From positions 124,001 through 188,000 of the forward strand of contig NZ_FNZN01000006.1 in the NCBI RefSeq assembly GCF_900109345.1: DNA of 64,000 nt. The letters run 5' to 3'. The notes beneath the pieces are model-generated. The model searched no databases and was not told the origin of the DNA. It was given only the letters and a program-made list of their open reading frames with translations. This DNA comes from Maribacter orientalis (GTDB taxonomy: Bacteria; Bacteroidota; Bacteroidia; Flavobacteriales; Flavobacteriaceae). This document shows positions 8,750 through 17,882 of this stretch, in pieces. The stretch's first letter is position 1, and every line of letters starts with the position of its first letter. The translations under genes were made by a program, and so were the position numbers.

Positions 8750-9964
8750 ATGTTAGATATTAAAAAAATTAGAGCAGATTTTCCAATTCTTAAGCGTGAA
8801 GTTAACGGCAAGCCATTGGTTTATTTAGATAATGCGGCTACCTCTCAAACTCCGCAGCAAGTGATCGATGCTATTGTTGATTATTACCAAAATTATAACG
8901 CCAATATTCACCGTGGGGTACATACGCTTTCTCAAGAAGCTACCGACAAATACGAACAGGCGAGAAATAAAATTCAAAAACATTTTAATGCAGCCAAGTC
9001 ACACGAAATCATATTTACTTCAGGTACTACGCACAGTATAAACTTGGTTGCGAATGGTTTTTCTGCCTTAATAAAAAAAGGTGATGAGATATTGGTCTCT
9101 GCAATGGAGCATCATTCAAATATTGTGCCTTGGCAAATGCTTTGTGAACGCACAGGTGCTATATTAAAGGTGATTCCAATGAACCTAGAAGGTGAATTGC
9201 GAATGGATGTTTATGATGAATTACTTAGTGATAAGACCAAATTGGTTTTTTGTAATCATATCTCAAATGCCTTAGGGACAATTAATCCTATTGAAGAAAT
9301 AATTGAGAAAGCACACAAAGTTGGTGCAGCCGTTTTAATTGATGGTGCACAGGCTGCTCCACATTTGGTGGCGGATGTTCAGGAACTCGATGTTGATTTT
9401 TATACATGTTCGGCACATAAAATTTGCGGACCGACAGGTGTTGGTATGTTATATGGAAAGGAAGAATGGTTGAATAAATTACCACCATATCAAGGTGGGG
9501 GCGAAATGATTGCTGAGGTTACTTTCGAAAAAACCACCTATGCAGGTCTTCCACATAAATTTGAAGCTGGCACACCCAATATATGCGGCGGTATTGCTTT
9601 TGGTGCAGCTTTAGATTATATGAATGCCATAGATTTCGAAGAAATTGCCAAGTATGAACATGAGTTGTTGGAATATGCGACTCAGGAGTTATTAAAAATT
9701 GACGGACTCAAAATTTATGGTACCGCAAAGAACAAAACCTCCGTTATTTCATTTAATATAGAAGGAATACACCCGTATGATATGGGTAGTATTTTAGATA
9801 AGCTAGGTATTGCAGTGCGTACTGGACACCATTGTGCACAGCCTATTATGGATTTCTATAAAATACCAGGTACAGTGCGGGCAAGCTTTGCTTTTTATAA
9901 TACACGCGAAGAAGTAGATGTACTAATCGCTGGGGTGTTAAAAGCTAAAAGCATGTTGTTGTAA
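8750..9964 (+). CDS. sufS: SufS-type cysteine desulfurase
   Basis: The 404-residue PLP enzyme converts cysteine to alanine and holds the sulfur as a persulfide for SufE and the SufBCD scaffold. I take the ATG at 8750; a TTG two codons earlier gives no family-typical addition. The PLP lysine is in CSAHKICGPTGVG, and the catalytic cysteine is about residue 362 in RTGHHCAQP, a position and context typical of group II (SufS/CsdA) desulfurases. It has its own promoter after the sufD terminator. sufE starts 73 bases downstream behind another promoter. Confidence 0.96.
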   Translation: MLDIKKIRADFPILKREVNGKPLVYLDNAATSQTPQQVIDAIVDYYQNYNANIHRGVHTLSQEATDKYEQARNKIQKHFNAAKSHEIIFTSGTTHSINLVANGFSALIKKGDEILVSAMEHHSNIVPWQMLCERTGAILKVIPMNLEGELRMDVYDELLSDKTKLVFCNHISNALGTINPIEEIIEKAHKVGAAVLIDGAQAAPHLVADVQELDVDFYTCSAHKICGPTGVGMLYGKEEWLNKLPPYQGGGEMIAEVTFEKTTYAGLPHKFEAGTPNICGGIAFGAALDYMNAIDFEEIAKYEHELLEYATQELLKIDGLKIYGTAKNKTSVISFNIEGIHPYDMGSILDKLGIAVRTGHHCAQPIMDFYKIPGTVRASFAFYNTREEVDVLIAGVLKAKSMLL

Positions 9965-9991
9965 AACAACTATTTATCGTTTCTGTTAACT

Positions 9992-10023
9992 TTTGAAATC
10001 CATCAATTGTTATCGTATTTTTG
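9992..10023 (+). promoter_or_regulatory. sufE operon promoter
   Basis: A TTTG (9992-9995) lies 20 bases upstream of a consensus -7 box TATTTTTG (10016-10023). This is the expected Bacteroidota -33/-7 arrangement, and the start codon of sufE follows 14 bases later. Confidence 0.6.
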
Positions 10024-10037
10024 CATAAAATAAAGCA

Positions 10038-10463
10038 ATGGAAATTAAAGAGATACAAGAGGAAATTATCGATGAGTTTTCTATGTTCGATGATTGGATG
10101 CAGCGTTACGAATATATGATTGAGCTCGGTAAGTCACTTCCTTTAATTAATGAAGCATATAAGACCGATGATAATATTATTAAAGGTTGTCAAAGCAAGG
10201 TTTGGGTACACGCAGAATTGGAAAATAACAAATTGGTTTTTACTGCAGATAGCGACGCAATTATTACAAAAGGGATTATTGCGATTTTAATACGTGTGTT
10301 TAGCAATCAAAAGCCACAAGATATATTAGATGCCGATACTCAGTTTATAGATGAAATTGGGTTGAAAGAACATCTCTCGCCAACAAGAGCTAATGGTTTG
10401 GTTAGTATGATCAAACAACTAAAATTATACGCAGTAGCGTATCAAACACAAATTGAAGATTAG
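10038..10463 (+). CDS. sufE: SufE sulfur-acceptor protein
   Basis: The 141-residue product accepts persulfide sulfur from SufS and passes it to SufB. The acceptor cysteine is Cys51 in IIKGCQSKVWV, the conserved SufE context, and the C-terminal half carries the LSPTRANGLVSMIKQLK helix typical of the family. It begins a three-gene unit with the SufT-like and DUF2480 genes; the gap to the next start is 6 bases. Confidence 0.95.
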   Translation: MEIKEIQEEIIDEFSMFDDWMQRYEYMIELGKSLPLINEAYKTDDNIIKGCQSKVWVHAELENNKLVFTADSDAIITKGIIAILIRVFSNQKPQDILDADTQFIDEIGLKEHLSPTRANGLVSMIKQLKLYAVAYQTQIED

Positions 10464-10469
10464 AACGTT

Positions 10470-10802
10470 ATGAGTAAAGAAAATATAGCAGAGGATAGTG
10501 CAGATTTAGGAGAAAAAATAGTTCGTATTTTAAAAACAATCTACGATCCAGAAATACCAGTCGATATCTATGAATTAGGATTGATATATGATGTTTTGGT
10601 CAATGAAGATAACGAGGTTAAGATACTAATGACTTTAACATCACCTAATTGCCCTGTTGCAGAATCTTTACCTGCAGAGGTTGAAGAAAAGGTTAAATCT
10701 CTTGATGCAATTAAAGATGCGGAGGTTGAAATTACTTTTGATCCACCTTGGACTCAAGATTTAATGAGCGAGGAGGCAAAACTAGAATTGGGACTTCTTT
10801 AA
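10470..10802 (+). CDS. SufT/MIP18-family (DUF59) Fe-S assembly protein
   Basis: The 110-residue product is a single DUF59 (MIP18) domain protein with the characteristic YDPEIPVDIYELGLIYDV and MTLTSPNCPVAESLPAEVEE, including the conserved cysteine in the SPNCP loop, and TFDPPWTQDLMSEEAKLELG. Members such as SufT act in Fe-S cluster maturation or transfer; related proteins act in aromatic ring hydroxylase assembly (PaaD). Position directly after sufE supports a suf role. The symbol sufT is used for these proteins in some genomes, but I leave it open. Confidence 0.88.
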   Translation: MSKENIAEDSADLGEKIVRILKTIYDPEIPVDIYELGLIYDVLVNEDNEVKILMTLTSPNCPVAESLPAEVEEKVKSLDAIKDAEVEITFDPPWTQDLMSEEAKLELGLL

Positions 10803-10841
10803 TTAAGTGTCGATTTCTGTCGAGATTTTAATTCTATTCTT

Positions 10842-11348
10842 ATGCAAGACGAAATTATTAATAGAGTTGCCCAAAGTAAACTCATCACCTTTAACCTTGA
10901 GGATTATTATCCAAAAGGGGATAGGAAGGTATTAGATATTAAAGATTGGCTTTTTGAGGGGTTTATTCTAAAAGAAAAAGATTTTAGAGCTTCTGTAGAA
11001 GCCCATGACTGGTCTCAATATGAAGGAGCATACGTAGCTATGCAATGTTCTACAGATGCGATTATCCCAGGGTGGGCTTATCTATTAATTAGTATTAAGC
11101 TTAGTGCTTATTCGAAAAAGATCATACAAGGTACTTTGGTAGATTTAGAAACTAGTATTTATCAATCTATCATTGAAAAATTAGATGTTTCTAAGTTTCG
11201 GGACAAATCGATTATCATTAAAGGATGTAGTAAAAAGCCCGTTCCAGAAAATGCATATTTATTTATTGCAGAGCGGTTAAGGCCTGTTGCTAAGTCTATT
11301 ATGTATGGGGAAGCTTGTTCTTCAGTACCCTTGTACAAAAGAAAATGA
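10842..11348 (+). CDS. DUF2480 family protein, linked to suf genes
   Basis: The 168-residue soluble protein matches the Bacteroidota family DUF2480 (start with INRVAQSKLITFNLEDYYP, central AMQCSTDAIIPGWAYLL, C-terminal KGCSKKPVPENAYLFIAERLRPVAKSIMYGEACSSVPLYKR). Its function is unknown. It has three cysteines in conserved-looking spots (QCSTDA, GCSKK, GEACSSVP) that could be metal or cluster ligands. It sits 39 bases after the SufT-like gene and probably shares the sufE promoter, which makes an accessory Fe-S role plausible but unproven. Confidence 0.85.
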   Translation: MQDEIINRVAQSKLITFNLEDYYPKGDRKVLDIKDWLFEGFILKEKDFRASVEAHDWSQYEGAYVAMQCSTDAIIPGWAYLLISIKLSAYSKKIIQGTLVDLETSIYQSIIEKLDVSKFRDKSIIIKGCSKKPVPENAYLFIAERLRPVAKSIMYGEACSSVPLYKRK

Positions 11349-11382
11349 CAATTTCCTACTCTGAGAATTTGTTAACTATTAT

Positions 11383-11390
11383 TACATTTG
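11383..11390 (+). promoter_or_regulatory. -7 box upstream of the DUF3078 gene
   Basis: TACATTTG fits TAnnTTTG and lies 28 bases before the start codon. A TTTG at 11368 is too close to serve as a -33 element. Confidence 0.45.
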
Positions 11391-11418
11391 CGCCACTATA
11401 AACTATAAACATTTTATT

Positions 11419-12351
11419 ATGAAGAAAATTATGTTAACCATAGCAGTTGCATTTGTTACAACTATGGGCTTTTCTCAAACAGAGGAAGAGCTTAGAGGGC
11501 AATTAGGTGCAGCGAAAGATTCGATAGCCGCTATTCAAGGTAGAGCTGACGCTTTACAAGGCCAAATCGATAAATTACCAGGTTGGAAAAAAGGTGCTTT
11601 TGGTACTATTGGTGCTAATATCAGCAGTTTCAATAATTGGTATGCACAAGCTTCACCAAATAATTCAACTGGTAATATTGGTGTAACAGTTAATGCATTT
11701 GCGAATTTAAATCAAGATAAATTTTTCTGGAGAAACTCAGGAAACATCAACTTAGGATGGGTAAAGTTTGACGATAAAGATAATCCTGCTGATGATGATA
11801 GCTTTAGACAAGCAGCAGATGTTTTTACCATATCATCTTTATATGGTCGTAAATTAAATGAAAAGTTCGCAATATCAACTTTAGGTGAATACCGTACAAC
11901 CATTCTTGATAATTTCAATGACCCAGGATATTTAGATTTAGGGGTGGGTGCAACTTGGACACCGATTACTGATCTTGTAGTGGTTATACACCCACTTAAC
12001 TACAACTTTGTATTTAGTAGTGAGGATACTATTTTTGAGTCTTCTTTAGGTGCTAAAATTGTTGCTGATTATACAAGAAAAATTGGAGCAGTTAACTTTA
12101 AGACTAATTTTTCTACATTCCAAAGTTATAAAAGTGGAGATTTATCAAATTTTACTTGGATCAATAGTTTTGGATATACGTTATGGAACGGTATAGGTCT
12201 TGGTTTTGAATTCGGTTTACGTAATAGTAAGCAAGAAGCTTTGAACTATGCATCGGTAACAGGACCAACTCCTGACCCTACAATTACTTTCGATAATGTA
12301 GATAACAATTTACAAACGTACTTATTGTTAGGTTTAAATTATGCATTCTAA
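11419..12351 (+). CDS. DUF3078 family envelope protein
   Basis: The 310-residue product has an N-terminal signal peptide (MKKIMLTIAVAFVTTMGFSQ), a short predicted coiled coil at about residues 22-55 (EEELRGQLGAAKDSIAAIQGR onward), and then a stretch rich in alternating aromatic and polar residues ending in a terminal aromatic (LLLGLNYAF). That ending and the strand pattern suggest an outer-membrane beta-barrel. The family DUF3078 is restricted mainly to Bacteroidota and has no known function. It has its own promoter and a strong terminator, so it is probably transcribed separately from the suf genes. Confidence 0.83.
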   Translation: MKKIMLTIAVAFVTTMGFSQTEEELRGQLGAAKDSIAAIQGRADALQGQIDKLPGWKKGAFGTIGANISSFNNWYAQASPNNSTGNIGVTVNAFANLNQDKFFWRNSGNINLGWVKFDDKDNPADDDSFRQAADVFTISSLYGRKLNEKFAISTLGEYRTTILDNFNDPGYLDLGVGATWTPITDLVVVIHPLNYNFVFSSEDTIFESSLGAKIVADYTRKIGAVNFKTNFSTFQSYKSGDLSNFTWINSFGYTLWNGIGLGFEFGLRNSKQEALNYASVTGPTPDPTITFDNVDNNLQTYLLLGLNYAF

Positions 12352-12380
12352 ATCTTAAAATTAATTAAGTTCTAAAAATA

Positions 12381-12409
12381 AAAAAGCCCTCTTTAAAGAG
12401 GGCTTTTTT
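12381..12409 (+). terminator. strong intrinsic terminator after the DUF3078 gene
   Basis: AAAAAGCCCTCTTT pairs with AAAGAGGGCTTTTTT in an almost loopless stem followed by Ts. The A-tract on the left makes it usable in both directions. Confidence 0.92.
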
Positions 12410-12539
12410 CGGTTAAGTAATTATCGTAAAATTTGGGATTTTACTTTTAGTCTTTATAAGTTAAATATTGATTTGGGGTCAACACTAACACTTAAACACA
12501 TGATAAAATTAACCCAATACCTTTGCTGATGATAATTTA

Positions 12540-12553
12540 TGTTGTGAACACAA
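12540..12553. repeat. GTTGTG-AA-CACAAC inverted repeat
   Basis: A 6-bp inverted repeat with a 2-base centre in the 275-base gap between the DUF3078 gene and hflX (convergent ends). No gene or other clear signal is visible in that gap beyond the terminator. Confidence 0.3.
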
Positions 12554-12626
12554 CTTAAAATGTGGTGAGAGTTATTAATGGTTTAATTTCATCGATGAAC
12601 TACACATTTTGCATTATAATTGGTAA

Positions 12627-13838
12627 TCAATACTCGTCTAAATGTTCAGGATAAAGAAAATTATTATACGGAAAACGGGTTATATGTATATCTCTTACTT
12701 CGTCATAAACGCGTTTTCTAAACTCATCTAGATTTTCTTTATTCAACGCAGAAATAAAAAGTGCCCTATCTCCAACTTTTTCCATCCATGTATTTTTCCA
12801 GTCTGTAATGGTAAAATGTCTTCCGGTGCGTTCAGTAATTAAATCATCTTCATCAATTGTTTCATGTTCGTATTGATCGATCTTATTGAATACCATGATG
12901 ACTTTTTTGTCTGAACTTTTTATTTCGGATAAAATCTTGTTTACAGATTCTATATGTTCCTCGAATTGAGGGTGCGAAATATCTACAACATGCAATAGCA
13001 AGTCCGCTTCACGCACTTCATCTAAAGTACTTTTAAAGCTTTCTACCAGTTGGGTAGGTAACTTTCTTATAAAACCTACAGTATCACTTAACAGAAAAGG
13101 CAAATTGCCGATAACCACTTTTCGTACTGTAGTATCTAAGGTTGCAAAGAGTTTATTTTCTGCGAATACCTCACTTTTGCTAATTACATTCATTAAGGTA
13201 GATTTACCAACATTGGTATACCCTACAAGTGCCACCCTTACCAAAGCTCCTCGGTTACCTCTTTGAGTTTCCATCTGGCGGTCTATCTTGGTCAATTTCT
13301 TTTTGAGTAATGTGATACGATCACGAACGATACGTCTATCCGTTTCAATTTCCGTTTCACCAGGCCCACGCATACCAATACCACCTTTTTGGCGCTCTAA
13401 GTGAGTCCAAAGTCCGGTAAGTCTAGGTAGTAGATATTCATATTGTGCAAGTTCAACCTGAGTACGAGCATAACTCGTTTGAGCCCGTTGCGCAAAAATG
13501 TCCAGAATTAAACTGGTTCTATCAATTATCTTACAGCGCAATTGCTTTTCTATGTTACGTTGTTGCCCAGGGGTAAGCTCATCATCAAAAATTACCGAAC
13601 CGATTTCATGCTCTTCAACATATTTTTCGATTTCCTCCATTTTCCCTGTTCCAATCATGGTTTTTGGGTTTGGGATGTCCATTCGTTGTGTAAAACGTTT
13701 TAAAACCTCCCCACCTGCAGTGTAGGTTAAAAACTCTAGCTCATCTAGATATTCCTTAACCTTTTCCTCATTTTGGTCTTTATTGATTATACCAATAAGA
13801 ACCGCTTTTTCATAATCTATACTCTTCTTTTCTATCAT
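12627..13838 (-). CDS. hflX: GTPase HflX
   Basis: The 403-residue ribosome-associated GTPase starts at the ATG at 13838; the TTG frame at 13865 would add nine residues with no family support. The N-terminal HflX domain contains GTGKMEEIEKYVEEH, FDDELTPGQQRNIEK and the glycine-rich KGGIGMRGPGETEIETDRR. The G domain has G1 GYTNVGKST, G3 DTVGFI and G4 NKID. HflX splits stalled 70S ribosomes, for instance after heat stress. It is transcribed divergently from the endonuclease/phosphatase gene, with 74 bases between starts. Confidence 0.95.
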   Translation of the reverse strand: MIEKKSIDYEKAVLIGIINKDQNEEKVKEYLDELEFLTYTAGGEVLKRFTQRMDIPNPKTMIGTGKMEEIEKYVEEHEIGSVIFDDELTPGQQRNIEKQLRCKIIDRTSLILDIFAQRAQTSYARTQVELAQYEYLLPRLTGLWTHLERQKGGIGMRGPGETEIETDRRIVRDRITLLKKKLTKIDRQMETQRGNRGALVRVALVGYTNVGKSTLMNVISKSEVFAENKLFATLDTTVRKVVIGNLPFLLSDTVGFIRKLPTQLVESFKSTLDEVREADLLLHVVDISHPQFEEHIESVNKILSEIKSSDKKVIMVFNKIDQYEHETIDEDDLITERTGRHFTITDWKNTWMEKVGDRALFISALNKENLDEFRKRVYDEVRDIHITRFPYNNFLYPEHLDEY

Positions 13839-13912
13839 AATTCCGTAAAGTGCAAAATTAAGCAATTAGACATAAGCTATTTTGTATTTTTATTCACCCA
13901 ATAAAAAGCTTT

Positions 13913-14890
13913 ATGCGTATACCATTTTTTAAAAAAAAGGCTAAGAAACAACGATACACAATTGCATTCTACAATTTAGAGAATCTATTTGATCCAGAAC
14001 GAAATAAAAATACCTTAGATAGGGATTATACCCCCACCGGAATAAAAAAGTGGACTGTAGAACGATATCAACGAAAGCTAGCCAAACTATCAAAAACCAT
14101 CACTAGAATTGGGGAAGAAAAACATCCATATCCACCGGTATTAATTGGTGTTGCCGAAGCTGAAAATAATAGTGTTCTTCAGGCACTTGTAGATACAGAC
14201 CCGATGGAGGATTTAGATTACGGATTTATACATTTCGATTCGCCAGATGAACGTGGTATTGATACGGGACTTATATATCGTAAAAAGTTTTTTAAAGTTC
14301 TTCATTCTGAACCTTTAGCCCTAATGGTCAATAACGCTGGTGGCATTAGAGATACTACTAGAGATATACTTTATGTAAAGGGAGAATTAAATAAAGAATT
14401 AGTACACATTTTTGTAAATCATTGGCCATCTAGGCGAGATGGTGATGTTGAAACTGAATACAAAAGAGTAATTGCTGCTGAAGAAATTATTCAAAATATT
14501 GAAAGTATTAAGTTGCAAGAGCTAGATCCGAACATAATTGTAATGGGAGATTTTAATGACGACCCATCCTCAAAGAGTATTCAAGTGCTGAAGGAAGGCG
14601 CAAGTTTGTTTAATGCTATGGAGACCTTACATATTCCTGATAGTAGAGGGACTTCTGTATATGGCGGTAAGTGGAATATGTTCGACCAAGTCTTGATTTC
14701 AAATTCATTCTTGAACTATGAAAAGAACACGCATAGTTTTGATACGGCCGGTATCTTTGATCATAAATCTTTGAAAGAAAAGAAAGGCAAATATAAAGGT
14801 ACTCCTTATAGAACCTTTGTGTCACATAGATATATGGGTGGTTATAGTGACCATTTTCCAGTGTATACTGTATTTACATTCAATTCATAA
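13913..14890 (+). CDS. endonuclease/exonuclease/phosphatase (EEP) family protein
   Basis: The 325-residue protein has the EEP fold signature: FYNLENLFDP near the start, NHWPSRR in the middle, VMGDFNDDPSS, and the terminal YSDHFPVYT with the catalytic Asp-His. No signal peptide is obvious, although the N-terminus is lysine-rich (MRIPFFKKKAKKQR). The family contains nucleases and lipid or inositol phosphatases; the substrate here cannot be told. The length and the FYNLENLFD start are common in Bacteroidota homologues. Confidence 0.85.
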   Translation: MRIPFFKKKAKKQRYTIAFYNLENLFDPERNKNTLDRDYTPTGIKKWTVERYQRKLAKLSKTITRIGEEKHPYPPVLIGVAEAENNSVLQALVDTDPMEDLDYGFIHFDSPDERGIDTGLIYRKKFFKVLHSEPLALMVNNAGGIRDTTRDILYVKGELNKELVHIFVNHWPSRRDGDVETEYKRVIAAEEIIQNIESIKLQELDPNIIVMGDFNDDPSSKSIQVLKEGASLFNAMETLHIPDSRGTSVYGGKWNMFDQVLISNSFLNYEKNTHSFDTAGIFDHKSLKEKKGKYKGTPYRTFVSHRYMGGYSDHFPVYTVFTFNS

Positions 14891-14983
14891 CATATTCAAA
14901 AAGAAAGAAAAAACCTACACAACATAAATTGATGTTTTCACAACATGTTCACCGTATTGTATAGGTAATTCATCGAATAAAGG

Positions 14984-15002
14984 TGTTCACTCATCGAACA
15001 CA
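14984..15002. promoter_or_regulatory. GTGTTC-N7-GAACAC dyad upstream of the subtilase
   Basis: Perfect 6-bp inverted arms with a 7-base spacer lie 13 bases upstream of a consensus -7 box, in the -33 region. The placement suits an activator or repressor site. The regulator is unknown. Confidence 0.35.
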
Positions 15003-15014
15003 ACTACTGGTTTA

Positions 15015-15022
15015 TATATTTG
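15015..15022 (+). promoter_or_regulatory. -7 box of the subtilase gene
   Basis: TATATTTG is a full match to TAnnTTTG and lies 33 bases before the ATG at 15055. It supports that start over the GTG at 14983, which lies upstream of the promoter. Confidence 0.55.
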
Positions 15023-15054
15023 TAGTCCAAATCTTACACTTATATAACTTAACG

Positions 15055-17256
15055 ATGAATACCAAAAACTCTACCAATAGCGCAAGTAGTATTCTAACAG
15101 TACTTTTTTTAATGTTCTTAGTAGTAATGAACCTTAATGGTCAAACTACAGAGCAACGATTAAAGATAGCTTCGAATAATAAGAATATCGAGTTGGCTAG
15201 TTTTAAATCTAATTTGGTTTCTGATTATGAAATGAAAAGAATACAATTGAAAGAAGTTGCAAAACTGAACAATTGGAAAATTAAGGAAACACTTGCAAAC
15301 GGTAAAAAAATTGAATTACAAGAAATAGGTGAAGATGGTAGTCCTTTATATTACGAAACCTATTCTGATGAGGCTGGTTTAGTATCCAGAGCCTCCACTT
15401 TAAATACAAATGGTATGTTGGGTCTTCATTTAGATGGTGATGGTATGCAAGTAGGTGTTTGGGATTCAGGTGTAGCTTTAGAAAATCACGTTGAATATGC
15501 TACTAGAATTAAGATTGCAGATGATCAATCAGAAGTAGATGCTCATGCTACTAGGGTAACCGGTAGTATTATCTCAACTGGTCATAAGAAAGAGGCGAAG
15601 GGCGTAGCTAGTATGGCAAGTGTTGTTTCTCATGATTGGACAAGAGATAAAATTGAAGTTACTGAAGCTGCAGCTGACGGACTTTTACTTTCCAACCATT
15701 CTTACGGTATTAAAGCGGATCGTGTACCAGATTGGTATTTTGGGGCATATACTAAAGTAGCACAAGATTGGGACAAGATTATGTACAACGCACCTTACTA
15801 CTTAATGGTTTCTGCTGCAGGTAATGCGCAAAAAAGTAGAGACAACGAATCACCTACTTACGGCACAACCACAGATGGTTTTGATGTGTTGCTAGGTTTT
15901 ACATTAGCTAAAAATGGAATTACAGTAGCTGGTGCAAATTCTAAAATTGATGGAAATGGTAACTTGAAAAGTGCAGATGTTTCCGCTTACAGTAGTTTTG
16001 GCCCTGTTGATGATGGTAGAATTAAACCAGATATCGCTGGTAATGGTGGATCAGTACTTTCTACAGATTCTTCTAGTAACACGAGTTATAATACTTCTTC
16101 AGGTACTTCAATGGCAACACCAGGTGTTACAGGTTCTTTATTATTGTTGCAACAGTATAATGAAGAATTATATGGTTCTTTTATGAAAGCTGCTACTTTA
16201 AAAGGTTTGGCATTACATACAGCAGATGATGTTGATGCACAAGGGCCTGATTATAAAATGGGATGGGGCATTATGAATGCAAAGATTGCTGCTGAGGTTC
16301 TTTATAATAAAGACTTTACTAGTCATATTGCCGAAGAGTTATTAGAAAACGGGGAAACGTTTTCATTAACTGTTTCTGCAGAAGATAATGAGACATTGAT
16401 AGCATCTATTTCTTGGACTGATTTAGAATCAGCTTATGTTAATAGAGGTGAATTAAACAATAGCACTGCAGCTTTGATTAATGATTTAGATATTAGAATC
16501 ACCCAGAATGGCAAAACTTTTTTACCTTGGAAATTAAATCCTGCACAGGCTAGTAGTGCTGCAACAAGAGGAGATAATAAGGTAGACCCTTTTGAACGTA
16601 TTGAGATACCCAATGCAAATGGTACGTATACTATTACAGTAACTCATAAGGGTGAATTACAAAATAATACGCAAGATTTTTCTATCATTCTTTCAGGTGT
16701 AATGATGACAACTTGTTCAATTGAAGCTCCAGAACAAATTTCTTTAGAAAAAACCGAAATCTCTAGTGTAGACCTTACTTGGGATGCTACTACAGACGGA
16801 CTTTACGAAATACAGTATAAAGAAGTTCACCAACAAGAATGGTCTACTGAATACATTACCATCAATAATTTTGCTTGGAACGGCTTAATTGTTGATAATA
16901 CATATTCTTTTAGAATTAGAACTTTTTGTTCTCAAAATGTAGCTTCTGAATATAGCGACCCAGTTACTTTTATCTTTCAAGGTGAAGAAACTGTTTTAGA
17001 AACTTTTAATACGTTAAGTATTGATTCTGAAATTCCTTTTAGTGTATATCCTAACCCTGCAATTGACGAGATTCAATTAAATATTAAAACTACCGATAGT
17101 ACAGTGTTTAGAATACTAAGTACAAGTGGTGTAGAGTTGAAAATGGATTCAGCTACCAATTCTAGAATAAATGTTTCTGATTTGCCAACAGGATTATATG
17201 TATTGCAAATTCAAGATTTTGACGTAAACAAGAGTACAAAATTCTATAAGTATTAA
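15055..17256 (+). CDS. S8 family serine peptidase with fibronectin-like and T9SS sorting domains
   Basis: The 733-residue exported subtilisin-like protease has a signal peptide of about 30 residues (ending near NLNGQ). The catalytic residues are Asp137 (VWDSGV), His164 (DAHATRV), the oxyanion Asn257 (SAAGNA) and Ser352 (GTSMATPG). After the protease domain comes a jelly-roll-like segment (to about 570), a fibronectin type III-like region (about 585-650), and a C-terminal type A sorting domain (FSVYPNPAIDE ... GLYVLQI) that targets it to the type IX secretion system. It is probably a surface or extracellular protease. I use the ATG at 15055 because the promoter box lies just upstream of it. 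Confidence 0.93.
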   Translation: MNTKNSTNSASSILTVLFLMFLVVMNLNGQTTEQRLKIASNNKNIELASFKSNLVSDYEMKRIQLKEVAKLNNWKIKETLANGKKIELQEIGEDGSPLYYETYSDEAGLVSRASTLNTNGMLGLHLDGDGMQVGVWDSGVALENHVEYATRIKIADDQSEVDAHATRVTGSIISTGHKKEAKGVASMASVVSHDWTRDKIEVTEAAADGLLLSNHSYGIKADRVPDWYFGAYTKVAQDWDKIMYNAPYYLMVSAAGNAQKSRDNESPTYGTTTDGFDVLLGFTLAKNGITVAGANSKIDGNGNLKSADVSAYSSFGPVDDGRIKPDIAGNGGSVLSTDSSSNTSYNTSSGTSMATPGVTGSLLLLQQYNEELYGSFMKAATLKGLALHTADDVDAQGPDYKMGWGIMNAKIAAEVLYNKDFTSHIAEELLENGETFSLTVSAEDNETLIASISWTDLESAYVNRGELNNSTAALINDLDIRITQNGKTFLPWKLNPAQASSAATRGDNKVDPFERIEIPNANGTYTITVTHKGELQNNTQDFSIILSGVMMTTCSIEAPEQISLEKTEISSVDLTWDATTDGLYEIQYKEVHQQEWSTEYITINNFAWNGLIVDNTYSFRIRTFCSQNVASEYSDPVTFIFQGEETVLETFNTLSIDSEIPFSVYPNPAIDEIQLNIKTTDSTVFRILSTSGVELKMDSATNSRINVSDLPTGLYVLQIQDFDVNKSTKFYKY

Positions 17257-17258
17257 TA

Positions 17259-17768
17259 TTATTTTATTCTTCTAGATTGTGTTGTAAATGAAAGTCCTTG
17301 TTGCCCAACCGTTGAATTCATTACCCCTTCAAACAAAGGCTCAGGACAATCTTTTGGAGCGTTCCATTCAAAAATAAAGTTAGAACCTGTGCCACCTTCT
17401 ATATCCATCTCATCAATAATAATTTCAGTGGTTTCTAAAGGCGCTAAATAAATAGGATGGTTGAAATAACTTCTTAAAGAAGTGCCATGCGTATCAAAAT
17501 ATTCAGCTTTCAAGATATATATCGTATCTAGATCACTTGTATTTCGCAAACTGACCATAGCAGTGAGGTTGTGTGTTTTATGCTCTGAACTACTATATAT
17601 CTGAGAATAAATAGAAAGGTAAGATTTTCCATACTCCAGTGAATCCTTAGTATGTAAAGTTATTTTTCGTTTAGACCAATTTTCAGGATTTATAGAACTG
17701 ATTTCCTTTTCTTCCATACAGCTGAACAGTGTTATGGTAACAAAGGATAATAGAATGAATTTTTTCAT
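17259..17768 (-). CDS. DUF3124 family lipoprotein
   Basis: The 169-residue lipoprotein has the signal MKKFILLSFVTITLFSC with lipobox Cys17. The body matches DUF3124: GKSYLSIYSQIY, LTAMVSLRNTS, LKAEYFDTHGTSLRSYFNHPIYLAPLETTEIIIDEMDIEGGTGSNFIFEW. The domain looks like a small beta-sandwich, and no function is established. It converges with the subtilase gene with only two bases between stop codons, so any termination signal must lie inside one of the genes. Confidence 0.82.
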   Translation of the reverse strand: MKKFILLSFVTITLFSCMEEKEISSINPENWSKRKITLHTKDSLEYGKSYLSIYSQIYSSSEHKTHNLTAMVSLRNTSDLDTIYILKAEYFDTHGTSLRSYFNHPIYLAPLETTEIIIDEMDIEGGTGSNFIFEWNAPKDCPEPLFEGVMNSTVGQQGLSFTTQSRRIK

Positions 17769-17882
17769 ATTTAAAGGTGGTTAAGAACAAATTGCACTGC
17801 TAGCAAAATTACATCATTCATGCTGTTTTTAAAGTGTAGATTCTTGTTTTTAATCAGAATTAAGCCGTTTTAATCATATTAA

